Position numbers and translations under genes: made by a program. A stretch of 34,227 nucleotides of DNA from the NCBI GenBank assembly GCA_013425375.1, contig JACCLH010000083.1, positions 1 through 34,227 of the forward strand, in the 5' to 3' direction. This DNA is from Microcaldota archaeon (lineage in GTDB: Archaea; Micrarchaeota; Micrarchaeia; Anstonellales; Bilamarchaeaceae). Below are positions 1 to 7,907 of the stretch, piece after piece. Position 1 is the first letter of the stretch; each line of letters opens with the position of its first letter. Below the pieces are notes generated by a model. That model was not told where the DNA came from. It ran no database searches and was given only the letters and a program-made list of their open reading frames with translations.

Positions 1-251
1 AGACTATTTTTCAATTCTTCTATCGCCTTTGCGACCTTCATCCCTTTCTCAGTAAGTTTGACTATCCTTTTCTTGCCCTTGGGCTCTATGGACACGAAGC
101 CGCCCTTCTGGAGCTGGGACATCAGCTTGGTCACATACACATAAGTGGTGTCTGTGCTTTTGGCGATTTTGGAGAGGTGCCACGGCGTCTCGCTGTCGCG
201 CAGCACGGCCATTATACGGCATGGTTTCGGCCGCGCGAACCTGGTGAACAT
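1..251 (-). CDS. MarR-like winged-helix transcriptional regulator (partial, runs off the window start)
   Basis: Reverse-complement reading gives MFTRFARPKPCRIMAVLRDSETPWHLSKIAKSTDTTYVYVTKLMSQLQKGGFVSIEPKGKKRIVKLTEKGMKVAKAIEELKNSL; wHTH-type pattern. Not in the ORF track because it is truncated. Confidence 0.75.
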   Translation of the reverse strand, partial: MFTRFARPKPCRIMAVLRDSETPWHLSKIAKSTDTTYVYVTKLMSQLQKGGFVSIEPKGKKRIVKLTEKGMKVAKAIEELKNS

Positions 252-278
252 GACGCCCTATATCGTCCGCTTGTTTTA

Positions 279-316
279 AAAGCTATCATTTACGTCGTTG
301 CACCGACGATAGCTTT
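279..316. promoter_or_regulatory. Interrupted inverted repeat overlapping divergent TATA-like boxes (candidate operator)
   Basis: AAAGCTAT (279-286) / ATAGCTTT (309-316), plus inner CGTCG (293-297) / CGACG (304-308); TTTTAAAA and TTTATAAAAT lie at the edges. Confidence 0.5.
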
Positions 317-386
317 ATAAAATATCTCTCGGTGATATGGGTGCAATCGACAAACGCTCCCGCGGGGGGCATAAGAAGGTGACAAC

Positions 387-602
387 ATGGGACAGAAAAT
401 CGGAAGCGAAAAAATCTCTAGGGAAGACGGATATCTGTACTTCGTAGGCAAGGACGGCTATGTCTGGGCAGCTCCTATGAAGCACAACAAGAAGGGGAGG
501 AAGAAAAAGGTAGGCGGCGAGAAGATTTCCAAGGAAACCGGCTACATGTACTACCTTGGCAAAGACGGATATGTATACAAGGCGAAGCTGAAGAACTCGT
601 AA
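387..602 (+). CDS. Small conserved protein made of two tandem copies of an EKISxExGYxYxxGKDGYV motif
   Basis: 71 aa; internal duplication visible (EKISREDGYLYFVGKDGYVW / EKISKETGYMYYLGKDGYVY); TATA box upstream. Confidence 0.8.
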   Translation: MGQKIGSEKISREDGYLYFVGKDGYVWAAPMKHNKKGRKKKVGGEKISKETGYMYYLGKDGYVYKAKLKNS

Positions 603-692
603 TCAACCAGCTTCATCTTTTTTTCTTTCCTCTTATTTTTTAAATCAACCCCTGCTAATTCCTTTTCAATCTACTTATACTGAGGTGGACAA

Positions 693-1082
693 ATGCGTAT
701 AGTGATATCGGAATCCAGCGGAAAGAGCTACCAGATAGAGCTCGCGAAGGACAAGGAATCCAGCCTGGCCGGAAAGAAGATAGGTGACGAGCTGGACGGC
801 AACCTGGTCGGCGCTGCGGGGTACACCCTCGAGCTGACCGGCGGAAGCGACAACAGCGGCTTCCCGATGCGCGTTGAGGTGCACGGCGCAGCGAAGAAAC
901 TCGTGCTCACCAGCGACGGAGTCGGCTTCAAGGCCAAGGACAAGGGTGCGCGGAGGAGGCGTTACATGCGCGGCAACACCTACTCCTCCGAGATAGTCCA
1001 GGTGAACACTAAAGTGAAGACGCCCGGCGCGGTGCCCCTGGAGCAGCTTTTCCCCAAGGCTGAGAAGAAGGAGACCAAATGA
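693..1082 (+). CDS. rps6e: 30S ribosomal protein eS6
   Basis: Family-typical sequence (SGKSYQIEL...GSDNSGFPMR...RRRRYMRGNT); adjacent to aIF2-gamma. Confidence 0.95.
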   Translation: MRIVISESSGKSYQIELAKDKESSLAGKKIGDELDGNLVGAAGYTLELTGGSDNSGFPMRVEVHGAAKKLVLTSDGVGFKAKDKGARRRRYMRGNTYSSEIVQVNTKVKTPGAVPLEQLFPKAEKKETK

Positions 1083-2272
1083 TGCAGGCTGAGATGAACA
1101 TCGGCATGCTTGGCCATGTCGACCACGGCAAGACCACCCTCACCAAGGCGCTCACGGGAAAATGGACCGACACGCACAGCGAGGAGATAAAACGCGGCAT
1201 TTCCATCCGCCTCGGCTATGCCGACGCTTATATATATCACTGCCCGAAATGCGATTTGTATTCGTCTGAAGCTAAATGCCCGAAATGCGGCGGCAAGCCC
1301 AAGCTCGCCAGGAAGCTGTCCATAGTGGATGCGCCTGGCCATGAGACGCTTATGACCACGGTCATAGCTGCGACCAGCATCCTGGACGGCGTGCTTTTCC
1401 TAATAGCGGCCAACGAGCCATGCCCGCAGCCGCAGACCACAGAGCACCTGCTCGTGCTGAATTCCACAGGCATAAAGAACGTCATAATAGTCCAGACCAA
1501 GATAGACCTGGTCACCAAAGAGAAGGCCATGGAGAACTACAAACAGATAAAGGCGTTCCTGAAGGGCACGGTCGCAGAGAACGCGTCCATAATACCCGTG
1601 TCTGCCAATGCAGGCCTCAACATGGATGCTCTGCTCAGGAAGATAAACGAGGTCATGAAGCCCCAGCCGCATGACGAGAAAGCGCCGCTGAGGATGTACG
1701 TCTCACGTTCATTCGATGTCAACAGGCCAGGTACATCTGTCAAGGACCTGAAGGGCGGGGTGCTCGGAGGTTCCATCGTCCAGGGCGTGCTGAAGGTCGG
1801 GGACGAGATAGAGATAAAGCCCGGCATAGTGCGCAAGGAAGGCGGGAAGCCGACCTCTGTGGTATGCAAGGCCCAGAGCCTGATGGAGGAGACCGAGGTG
1901 CTTGAGAGCGCCAAGCCAGGCGGACTTGTGGCGGTGGCCACGACCCTGGACCCGTCGCTCACGAAATCAGACGCGCTCGTCGGCTCCGTAGTAGGAAGGA
2001 AGGGCGAGGTTCCTGACCCTGTGGATACGCTCAACGTGAAGTATGCCTTGCTCGAGCGGGCCGACATGCAGAACATGCCATTGCGCGAGAACGAGCCCGT
2101 TGTGGTGAACGTTCATACCTGCACAGACGTGGGGATTCTGGTGAAGCTTTCCAAAGGCGTCGCCACCATAAAGCTGAAGAAGCCGACAGTGGCTTACAAG
2201 GACATGTATGTGGCCCTTTCCAGGAAGATAGGCCAGCGGTGGCGCCTGAGTGCCTGGGGCAAAGTGGTCTAA
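1079..2272 (+). CDS. eif2g: Translation initiation factor aIF2 subunit gamma
   Basis: GTPase motifs GHVDHGKTTL, DAPGH; zinc knuckle CPKCDLYSSEAKCPKCG; ATGA-type overlap with eS6. Confidence 0.97.
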   Translation: MMQAEMNIGMLGHVDHGKTTLTKALTGKWTDTHSEEIKRGISIRLGYADAYIYHCPKCDLYSSEAKCPKCGGKPKLARKLSIVDAPGHETLMTTVIAATSILDGVLFLIAANEPCPQPQTTEHLLVLNSTGIKNVIIVQTKIDLVTKEKAMENYKQIKAFLKGTVAENASIIPVSANAGLNMDALLRKINEVMKPQPHDEKAPLRMYVSRSFDVNRPGTSVKDLKGGVLGGSIVQGVLKVGDEIEIKPGIVRKEGGKPTSVVCKAQSLMEETEVLESAKPGGLVAVATTLDPSLTKSDALVGSVVGRKGEVPDPVDTLNVKYALLERADMQNMPLRENEPVVVNVHTCTDVGILVKLSKGVATIKLKKPTVAYKDMYVALSRKIGQRWRLSAWGKVV

Positions 2273-2309
2273 TTTAAAATTCTGACGCGTAAAACTTATT
2301 CGTGTTCAC

Positions 2310-2486
2310 GCTGGGGTGCAGCTGACCGACGTTTCGGCCATCGCACCCCCAGCTACTGCGTGACTCATGTTTTCACGCTGGGGTTGTAGCTGGCCGGTGT
2401 TCCGGCCATCAAACCCCAGCTAAGCCAGACTCATGTTTTCACGCTGGGGTGCAGCTGACCGACGTTTCGGTCATCGCGCCCCCAGC
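2310..2486 (+). repeat. Three tandem 44-nt stem-loop units (2310-2353, 2377-2420, 2443-2486) at 66-67 nt period, in phase with the tRNA-Ser 5' end at 2510
   Basis: Each starts GCTGGGG and ends CCCAGC, with inner hairpins GACCGA/TCGGCC, GGCCGG/CCGGCC and GACCGA/TCGGTC; spacers end in ATGTTTTCAC like the tRNA 5' flank. Confidence 0.85.
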
Positions 2487-2509
2487 TACTGCGTGACTTA
2501 TGTTTTCAC

Positions 2510-2647
2510 GCTGGGGTCGCCTAGTCCGGTAGGGCGAAAGGTTGCTATCGCGCTTTTTAGTAAAAAGCGCCCAAAAACGGGCTGTAAAAAGCGTTGCGGA
2601 AACCTTTTGCGCGCAAGCGTCCGGGAGTTCAAATCTCCCCCCTAGCG
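2510..2647 (+). tRNA. tRNA-Ser(GCT), intron-containing
   Basis: Acceptor GCTGGGG/CCCTAGC, D-stem GCC/GGC, anticodon stem AAAGG/CCTTT, anticodon GCT at 2544-2546, long variable arm GCGC-GCAA-GCGT, T-arm GGGAG-TTCAAAT-CTCCC, discriminator G. Intron about 2548-2601 with BHB TTGC/GCGG, bulges TA^T and AA^A. Confidence 0.9.
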
Positions 2648-2650
2648 ATT

Positions 2651-2723
2651 TTTGTTCACTGGCCTCGTTTTTGTTCGTTAGCTCGCCTCCGGCCCGCACG
2701 AACACTGGCTCGGCGTGAACAAA
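2651..2723. repeat. Nested inverted repeat between tRNA-Ser and the MGMT gene
   Basis: TTTGTTCAC (2651-2659)/GTGAACAAA (2715-2723) enclosing TGTTCG (2672-2677)/CGAACA (2699-2704). Confidence 0.7.
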
Positions 2724-2739
2724 CCACAAGCTGATTATC

Positions 2740-3117
2740 ATGTCATTCACAGAAAAGGTCTATTTTGCCTGCAAATGCATCCCGAAAGGCAAGGTCGCCA
2801 CCTACTCCCAGCTCGCCCGCGCAAGCACAAATTTTCGCAAAAAATTTGTGCGCATTGGAAATTCGGTTAGAATTTCCAATACAATAAACAAACCAAAATC
2901 CGCTCGTGCAATAAGTCGCGCGAACGCGTGTCGTGCAGTGGGCAACGCGCTCAACAAAAACCGTTCCCGCTCGGTTCCGTGCCATCGTGTCATAAGGAGC
3001 GACGGGACTGTTGGTGGGTTCGCGAGAGGAACGAGAGCGAAAATAAGGATGTTGCGGAGCGAGGGCGTGGAGATAAAGAACGGAAAAATCCCGCCGCGAT
3101 TCCTCTGCAGAATCTGA
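2740..3117 (+). CDS. Methylated-DNA--protein-cysteine methyltransferase family protein with a palindrome-encoded in-frame insert
   Basis: IPKGKVATYSQLARA...CRAVGNALNKN...VPCHRVIRSDGTVGGFARG; PCHR active-site motif present. Confidence 0.85.
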   Translation: MSFTEKVYFACKCIPKGKVATYSQLARASTNFRKKFVRIGNSVRISNTINKPKSARAISRANACRAVGNALNKNRSRSVPCHRVIRSDGTVGGFARGTRAKIRMLRSEGVEIKNGKIPPRFLCRI

Positions 3118-3227
3118 CTTATTCCTGTCATCGCAACTAAAATCCGTTCCTGATAACCACATTCAACCTCATTTGAATACCTTTATAAACATTTTTCGCC
3201 ATATTCTGTCCGGGAGGGGATAATTCT

Positions 3228-3536
3228 ATGAGGAATTTGAAGGCAGCAACCGAGGCCGTACCAAAGCATAGCCGCATAAAAATCCCGAAGGGATATGAAG
3301 CCAGAAAGAGGCTTGTGGAACTCTATTTCGAGCTGAAGCGGAGAAAACCGGATTCCGAAGCTCATGCCGATTCCAGGCCCTTTATCCTGTCAAAGCGGAG
3401 CAACGCCAGAGCCGAGCGCGAGATCGCGAAACTGGTCGGCACGAATGTGTCAATCGTCAGGTCCCACGAATTGGATGCAATGCTGGGCCAGGATGCGATA
3501 GACCGCCTGATTTCAGAAGCCAGGAAAAAGCGCTGA
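3228..3536 (+). CDS. Hypothetical protein (102 aa)
   Basis: ORF preceded by a TATA-like CTTTATAAAC; no recognised family. Confidence 0.65.
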   Translation: MRNLKAATEAVPKHSRIKIPKGYEARKRLVELYFELKRRKPDSEAHADSRPFILSKRSNARAEREIAKLVGTNVSIVRSHELDAMLGQDAIDRLISEARKKR

Positions 3537-3539
3537 GAT

Positions 3540-4730
3540 TCAGCTTCCGAACAGGCTCTTCTTGAGTATCGCCAGGACGCTCTCATGGTCAGGCTCTATC
3601 CTTATCAGGGTGGTCTGGCCGCGGACTCCCTTGCCGCTCGGAGTGGTTATTATCAGGCCAAGCGTCTCAAGGTCGTTCAGGTATTCCTTGTACCATCTTG
3701 AGCTCCTGGGCCTTTTCCTAGCGGCCTTGCACGCCCGTTCATACTCCTCATACACCTCTCCTGAGAAAAGGAACCCGGTCTCCACTCCCCCGAGCCTGGA
3801 ATATTTGCTGCCGGAGCCTGACAGGGTGGCTATCGCATAGAGGACCAGCTGATGCATCTCAGGCAGGGTGCTTATGGTCTCCACGATGAGGTCCAGCTCC
3901 ACCTTCTTCCTGGCGGATTCAACGTCTATGTCGCTCACTTTCTTCCTGCCCTGCTGCTGGGCGATCTCGCCTGCCTTGTTGAGCAGCTTGAGCGCATAGC
4001 GGGCATCGCCGCTCTCCTGCGATGTTATTGCTGCGGACAGATTGATGGCCGAAGGGTCTACCACTCCTGCCGCGAATCCCTCACCCACCCGCTGCTCAAG
4101 TATCTTCTTGAGCTGCTCAGCGGTGTATGGCTGGAATATCATCTCTGTCTCATAGAGGCTGCTCCTGCTCCTTGGGTCCAGCGAGTCCTTGAAGTTCAGC
4201 TTGTTGGAGATGCCTATGATGCTGACACCACCCCTCTTCACCTCGTCGTTGGAGCGTGTCATGGTGTACACCAGGTCATCCAGGTCCTTCACCATGTCTA
4301 TCTCGTCAAGCACGACCACGATCTGCTCTCCTGCGGAAGCGATCTCTATCAGCTTCTCGTAGAGGAAAGGCAGTCCGAATCCGGCCTTCTCCAGCTCTGG
4401 CATGTATCCCTTCAGCACCTTCTGGAGTATCCTGTAGCGCGAGTTGTATATCCTGCAGTTCACATAGTGCATGCTCGCGCTGCCTGGCTTGGCGTTGATG
4501 ATGAACTCGTCCATCACCTTCTTGGTGGTGCACGTCTTGCCCGTGCCGGTCTTGCCGTATATAATGAGGTTCCTGGGCCTCTGCCCTCTCAGCGCAGGTG
4601 TCACCACGGTCCTTATCTCGTGCATCTGCTGGTCCCTGTAGGGCAGGTCCTTGGGCACATAGTGCGGTGACAGGACCGACAGGTCCTTGAAGATGGAAGT
4701 CTCTGAAAGCATTTTGTCAAAAGAAGTCAT
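3540..4730 (-). CDS. cdc6: Orc1/Cdc6 family replication initiator
   Basis: AAA+ Walker A GKTGTGKT, VVLDEID, C-terminal winged helix. Start set at MTSFDKML because a TATA-like GGCTTAAAAAC lies inside the longer ORF's N-terminus (ORF track runs to 4772). Confidence 0.93.
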   Translation of the reverse strand: MTSFDKMLSETSIFKDLSVLSPHYVPKDLPYRDQQMHEIRTVVTPALRGQRPRNLIIYGKTGTGKTCTTKKVMDEFIINAKPGSASMHYVNCRIYNSRYRILQKVLKGYMPELEKAGFGLPFLYEKLIEIASAGEQIVVVLDEIDMVKDLDDLVYTMTRSNDEVKRGGVSIIGISNKLNFKDSLDPRSRSSLYETEMIFQPYTAEQLKKILEQRVGEGFAAGVVDPSAINLSAAITSQESGDARYALKLLNKAGEIAQQQGRKKVSDIDVESARKKVELDLIVETISTLPEMHQLVLYAIATLSGSGSKYSRLGGVETGFLFSGEVYEEYERACKAARKRPRSSRWYKEYLNDLETLGLIITTPSGKGVRGQTTLIRIEPDHESVLAILKKSLFGS

Positions 4731-4849
4731 AGTAGTGCCTTGCTTGGAAATGTTTTTAAGCCAGAGTTCCACTAATCCGGGTCCCCGCGTTGCTTTTTAA
4801 TATTTTGCCAGCAGAAAGGTTCCTACTACTCTATGGAGGCGATTTGTGA

Positions 4850-5272
4850 ATGATAGTCGGTGAAAGGATACTAGAAGTCAGCGGAAACAAGACCCCGAAG
4901 GCCAGCATAAAAGGGCTGAGCATAAACATCTCTCTGGAAGACGTGAAGAGCCAGGAAGACAACATCGAGATAACGTATGTCTACACTGCCAACTACCAGC
5001 AGGATGCAGGCCAGCTCAAGATAAAAGGGGTCCTGCTCGCCAGGGAAGAGGCCAAGCTCGCCAAGGAGATCGTGGATACCTGGAAGAAGAGCAAGAAGAT
5101 CCCGGAAAGCTACACGAGCATGGTGCTGAGCGCGGTCAACTATAGTGGCAGCGCGAACGGCACCCTGGTCGCGCGCGTGCTCGGCCTGACAGCACCTCTG
5201 ATTCCGCCAAGGATACAATTGTCCAAGGGCGCTGGGACTGCTGTTCCAGCTGCCCCTGCGGCCAAGAAATAA
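4850..5272 (+). CDS. Conserved archaeal protein of unknown function
   Basis: 140 aa ORF, archaeal-type composition, short intergenic distance. Confidence 0.7.
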   Translation: MIVGERILEVSGNKTPKASIKGLSINISLEDVKSQEDNIEITYVYTANYQQDAGQLKIKGVLLAREEAKLAKEIVDTWKKSKKIPESYTSMVLSAVNYSGSANGTLVARVLGLTAPLIPPRIQLSKGAGTAVPAAPAAKK

Positions 5273-5325
5273 TCATTTCCTCGTTTTCTCACTATTTTTA
5301 ACCTTTTCTTAACACATACATTCTG

Positions 5326-6321
5326 ATGGATGCACCACCACTATATCTCACGCTCGGCACGACCGCGGCCTCAAGGAAGCGGCGTCTTTGCTCGAGGATG
5401 CAGAAACAGGCTGAAGCCAATGCCAGAAACGGGCTCAGCACCCGCATCCCGTTCCTTAAAAGCGCTCTCTGCGGCCAGGAGACGCTGAACGGCGAATCCG
5501 TCCCCGCACAGCCGCGCAAGCTGGACAAGGACGCGCCAGAGGGCCATAGCCTCCCTTTCACCGTGAACTATCTCGCGCTATTCCGCCTGCGGTCCTTCTG
5601 GGACGACATCATGAGGTTCAATTCATTCAACGCCAGCCGCGGCCTACAGGCGATTTCCCTCGAGCGCCCCGTCAACAACCAACTACTCTATCGCGTCACT
5701 GCCTGCGACATATCTTATGTCGGAGACCTCCGCATCGCCCGCGTGACCGGCGACGAATCCGGCTTCACACTCGGCGGCGGTGGGGTTTTCAGCCCGATTC
5801 TGTACGGCATCGCCTTGAGCAAAGCCCAGTCATTCTATTCAGGTTCGCATATACAGTGCCACGAAATCGAACATGCAAGGCACCATTCACTGTGGCATCT
5901 TGCTGGGTTCCCGTTTCTCGCATTGCCGTCTAAATCTACTGAGTACCTCGCCATGCTCAAGACTCTGATTGAGCTGGGTGAAGCGCCGCAGCTGCTCGCG
6001 TGGCGGAATGAATTCATCGATGTCCTCCCGTTCAAAGGCCCTCCAGGGGACAGGAAAGCCCATGACGCCGCTGCCCTGATGTTCATCCAGCGCCTGACCG
6101 AGCGATACGGGATGACGAGAGAAGAAGTCGCCCTGGCGATAATATGGACCTTGCGGGAAGAAGTGGAGGCGCGCCACGGTCAGGAGGTCAGCCTGTCTTG
6201 CGCCGAACACTTCGAGAGAATGAAAGCCGCGGCGTTCATCGAATATCGTGAAACCTACGCCCGGCTTTTCGGGATGTCGCTGGACGACTTGCGCGATGTC
6301 GTCTCAAGGCTTAGCATGTAG
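5326..6321 (+). CDS. Hypothetical protein with HEXXH zincin-like motif
   Basis: 331 aa; HIQCHEIEHARHH at about 5851-5883 followed by TEYLAMLKTLIELGE. Confidence 0.6.
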   Translation: MDAPPLYLTLGTTAASRKRRLCSRMQKQAEANARNGLSTRIPFLKSALCGQETLNGESVPAQPRKLDKDAPEGHSLPFTVNYLALFRLRSFWDDIMRFNSFNASRGLQAISLERPVNNQLLYRVTACDISYVGDLRIARVTGDESGFTLGGGGVFSPILYGIALSKAQSFYSGSHIQCHEIEHARHHSLWHLAGFPFLALPSKSTEYLAMLKTLIELGEAPQLLAWRNEFIDVLPFKGPPGDRKAHDAAALMFIQRLTERYGMTREEVALAIIWTLREEVEARHGQEVSLSCAEHFERMKAAAFIEYRETYARLFGMSLDDLRDVVSRLSM

Positions 6322-6322
6322 C

Positions 6323-6736
6323 TCATTTCTGCAGTCTTTTCAGCGCGTCCATCGCATCCTTTCTTCTTTCCCACGGCACCAGCAGGTGGTCGTGGTGGTA
6401 TGCAGAAAAAGCATTGATGCTTATCTTCTCTTTCGCCAATGCCTCGCTTATCCTCGCCAGGAAACCGACCGCCATCAAATCAGAATAGACATTGAGCGTT
6501 ATCAAGGCGAACGGCCCGGCCATCTTTTCAGTCAGACCCGCGATTTCTTCCTTTATCCCTTCTTCTAACACCACCGTGAGCCCTTCCTCCTCCCGGTAGA
6601 TGCAGGTGATGTAATCCAGGTAGTTGGCAAGCATCATCAGCTCGCTTTCGCCAACAGAAGCCATGAAGTATCTGGTTTTCGCCATCTTCGGCTGCAGGTT
6701 CTTCAACAGCTTTTTCAGGTCAGATACTGTTTCCAT
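6323..6736 (-). CDS. ACT-domain-like protein (DUF2241/CASTOR-type)
   Basis: FALITLNVYSDLMAVGFLARISEALAKEKISINAFSAYHHDHLLVPWERRKDAMDALKRLQ. Confidence 0.75.
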   Translation of the reverse strand: METVSDLKKLLKNLQPKMAKTRYFMASVGESELMMLANYLDYITCIYREEEGLTVVLEEGIKEEIAGLTEKMAGPFALITLNVYSDLMAVGFLARISEALAKEKISINAFSAYHHDHLLVPWERRKDAMDALKRLQK

Positions 6737-6746
6737 AGTTTCACCT

Positions 6747-7907
6747 TCAAATCAGCACTGCACTGTCCTTGCAAACAAACAGCAAAGCGAAGCGCTGCGG
6801 CAGCTCTTTCATCTCGTCCTTCTTGAACGGTCCCACGGTATCGTTCCCGAGCGTGAGCTGCGGCACGTCTTCAATAAACTTCACCTTCATTTCATTTCCG
6901 GGTTCGCTCGCGCTTCCGATTCCGCTCGGATTTTCGGTTTTTTGTTTTGGGTTTTGGTTTTTGTTTTGGTTCTCGAGCACGGCGTCCTTCCACGGATCAA
7001 ATGCCTTTATATCATCTATTATCTTCGCCACCAATCCTGTCTCGCCATGTATGGAATTAGGAACCCGTATCAGCTTGCTGAGGTCCTGCGTCACTCCGAC
7101 ATCGGTATTCACAGAATGGATGGGCAGACTGTCAGCGACAATCTTCAGCCTCTTCTTCAATTCATCGAATTTCAGGAATGTCCTGCTCCAGTTGCCCTCT
7201 TTTATCCCGCTGATGAAGAACTCCCTCTCTTTCTGGTCAGCGTATTTCCGCGAAAGCGCTGTGGGATTATCCTCCAGCAGCTTCAACACCCCGCGTGCCA
7301 TCCGTCCCCTGTATCCACCCTCGTCAGGCCTCGGTCCCAACAGTTTCTGCGGCTTACTGTCAGACAGCCCGAAGAAATCCAGGTAATCCAGCCCCTGGCC
7401 CATTATGTAATCCACAAGCTCCCTTCTCTCATCGCCGCCAAGGTCCAGGAACGCCTTGTCCCTCACATGGATGTGATAGCCGCGGTTCCCTGAGAAAACG
7501 ATTATGACGTCCTCTTTTCCCACTCCGAAGTCATTGATTATGAAATCATCAACCAGCCGCACAACCTCCTCTTTCACTGCCTCCAGCTTGGCATAGGCGC
7601 CATATCTGCCTTCGGAGTGGATGTCAAGGTCAAAGACCAGGTCTGCCCCTTTCCACTGCTTCTTCTGTATCGGTGTGGCTCCGGGGAACTCGTAATACGC
7701 CGTCGAGTGGGATACGAACATCGGCGTGTTGCTGCAAAGGTATCTCCTGAGCTCCGTGGCATTGGCGAAATTCAGATGCCTGGCGTCTATCTTCTTCACA
7801 TTGCCGATGCCGAACTCCCTCTGCTCCAGGCCAGGGATGGGGAAGTCCGCCTCGGCGTAGTACGAAGCGAATATCCTCTTCACCGCGAGCATGTCGTCCT
7901 GTCTCAT
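6747..7907 (-). CDS. priS: DNA primase small (catalytic) subunit PriS
   Basis: DLVFDLDIHSE, FSGNRGYHIHV; adjacent to priL. Confidence 0.93.
   Translation of the reverse strand: MRQDDMLAVKRIFASYYAEADFPIPGLEQREFGIGNVKKIDARHLNFANATELRRYLCSNTPMFVSHSTAYYEFPGATPIQKKQWKGADLVFDLDIHSEGRYGAYAKLEAVKEEVVRLVDDFIINDFGVGKEDVIIVFSGNRGYHIHVRDKAFLDLGGDERRELVDYIMGQGLDYLDFFGLSDSKPQKLLGPRPDEGGYRGRMARGVLKLLEDNPTALSRKYADQKEREFFISGIKEGNWSRTFLKFDELKKRLKIVADSLPIHSVNTDVGVTQDLSKLIRVPNSIHGETGLVAKIIDDIKAFDPWKDAVLENQNKNQNPKQKTENPSGIGSASEPGNEMKVKFIEDVPQLTLGNDTVGPFKKDEMKELPQRFALLFVCKDSAVLI

Noticed and set aside
2310-2510. Tandem repeats as a CRISPR array
   Set aside because: The intervening segments are themselves near-identical (TACTGCGTGACTCATGTTTTCAC), so there are no unique spacers; there are no cas genes nearby.
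2433-2750. ORFs 2433-2645 (+) and 2439-2750 (-)
   Set aside because: They lie over the repeat array and tRNA-Ser; translations have no coding character.
3852-4670. 272-aa ORF on + strand
   Set aside because: Fully antisense to cdc6; shadow ORF in GC-rich coding sequence.
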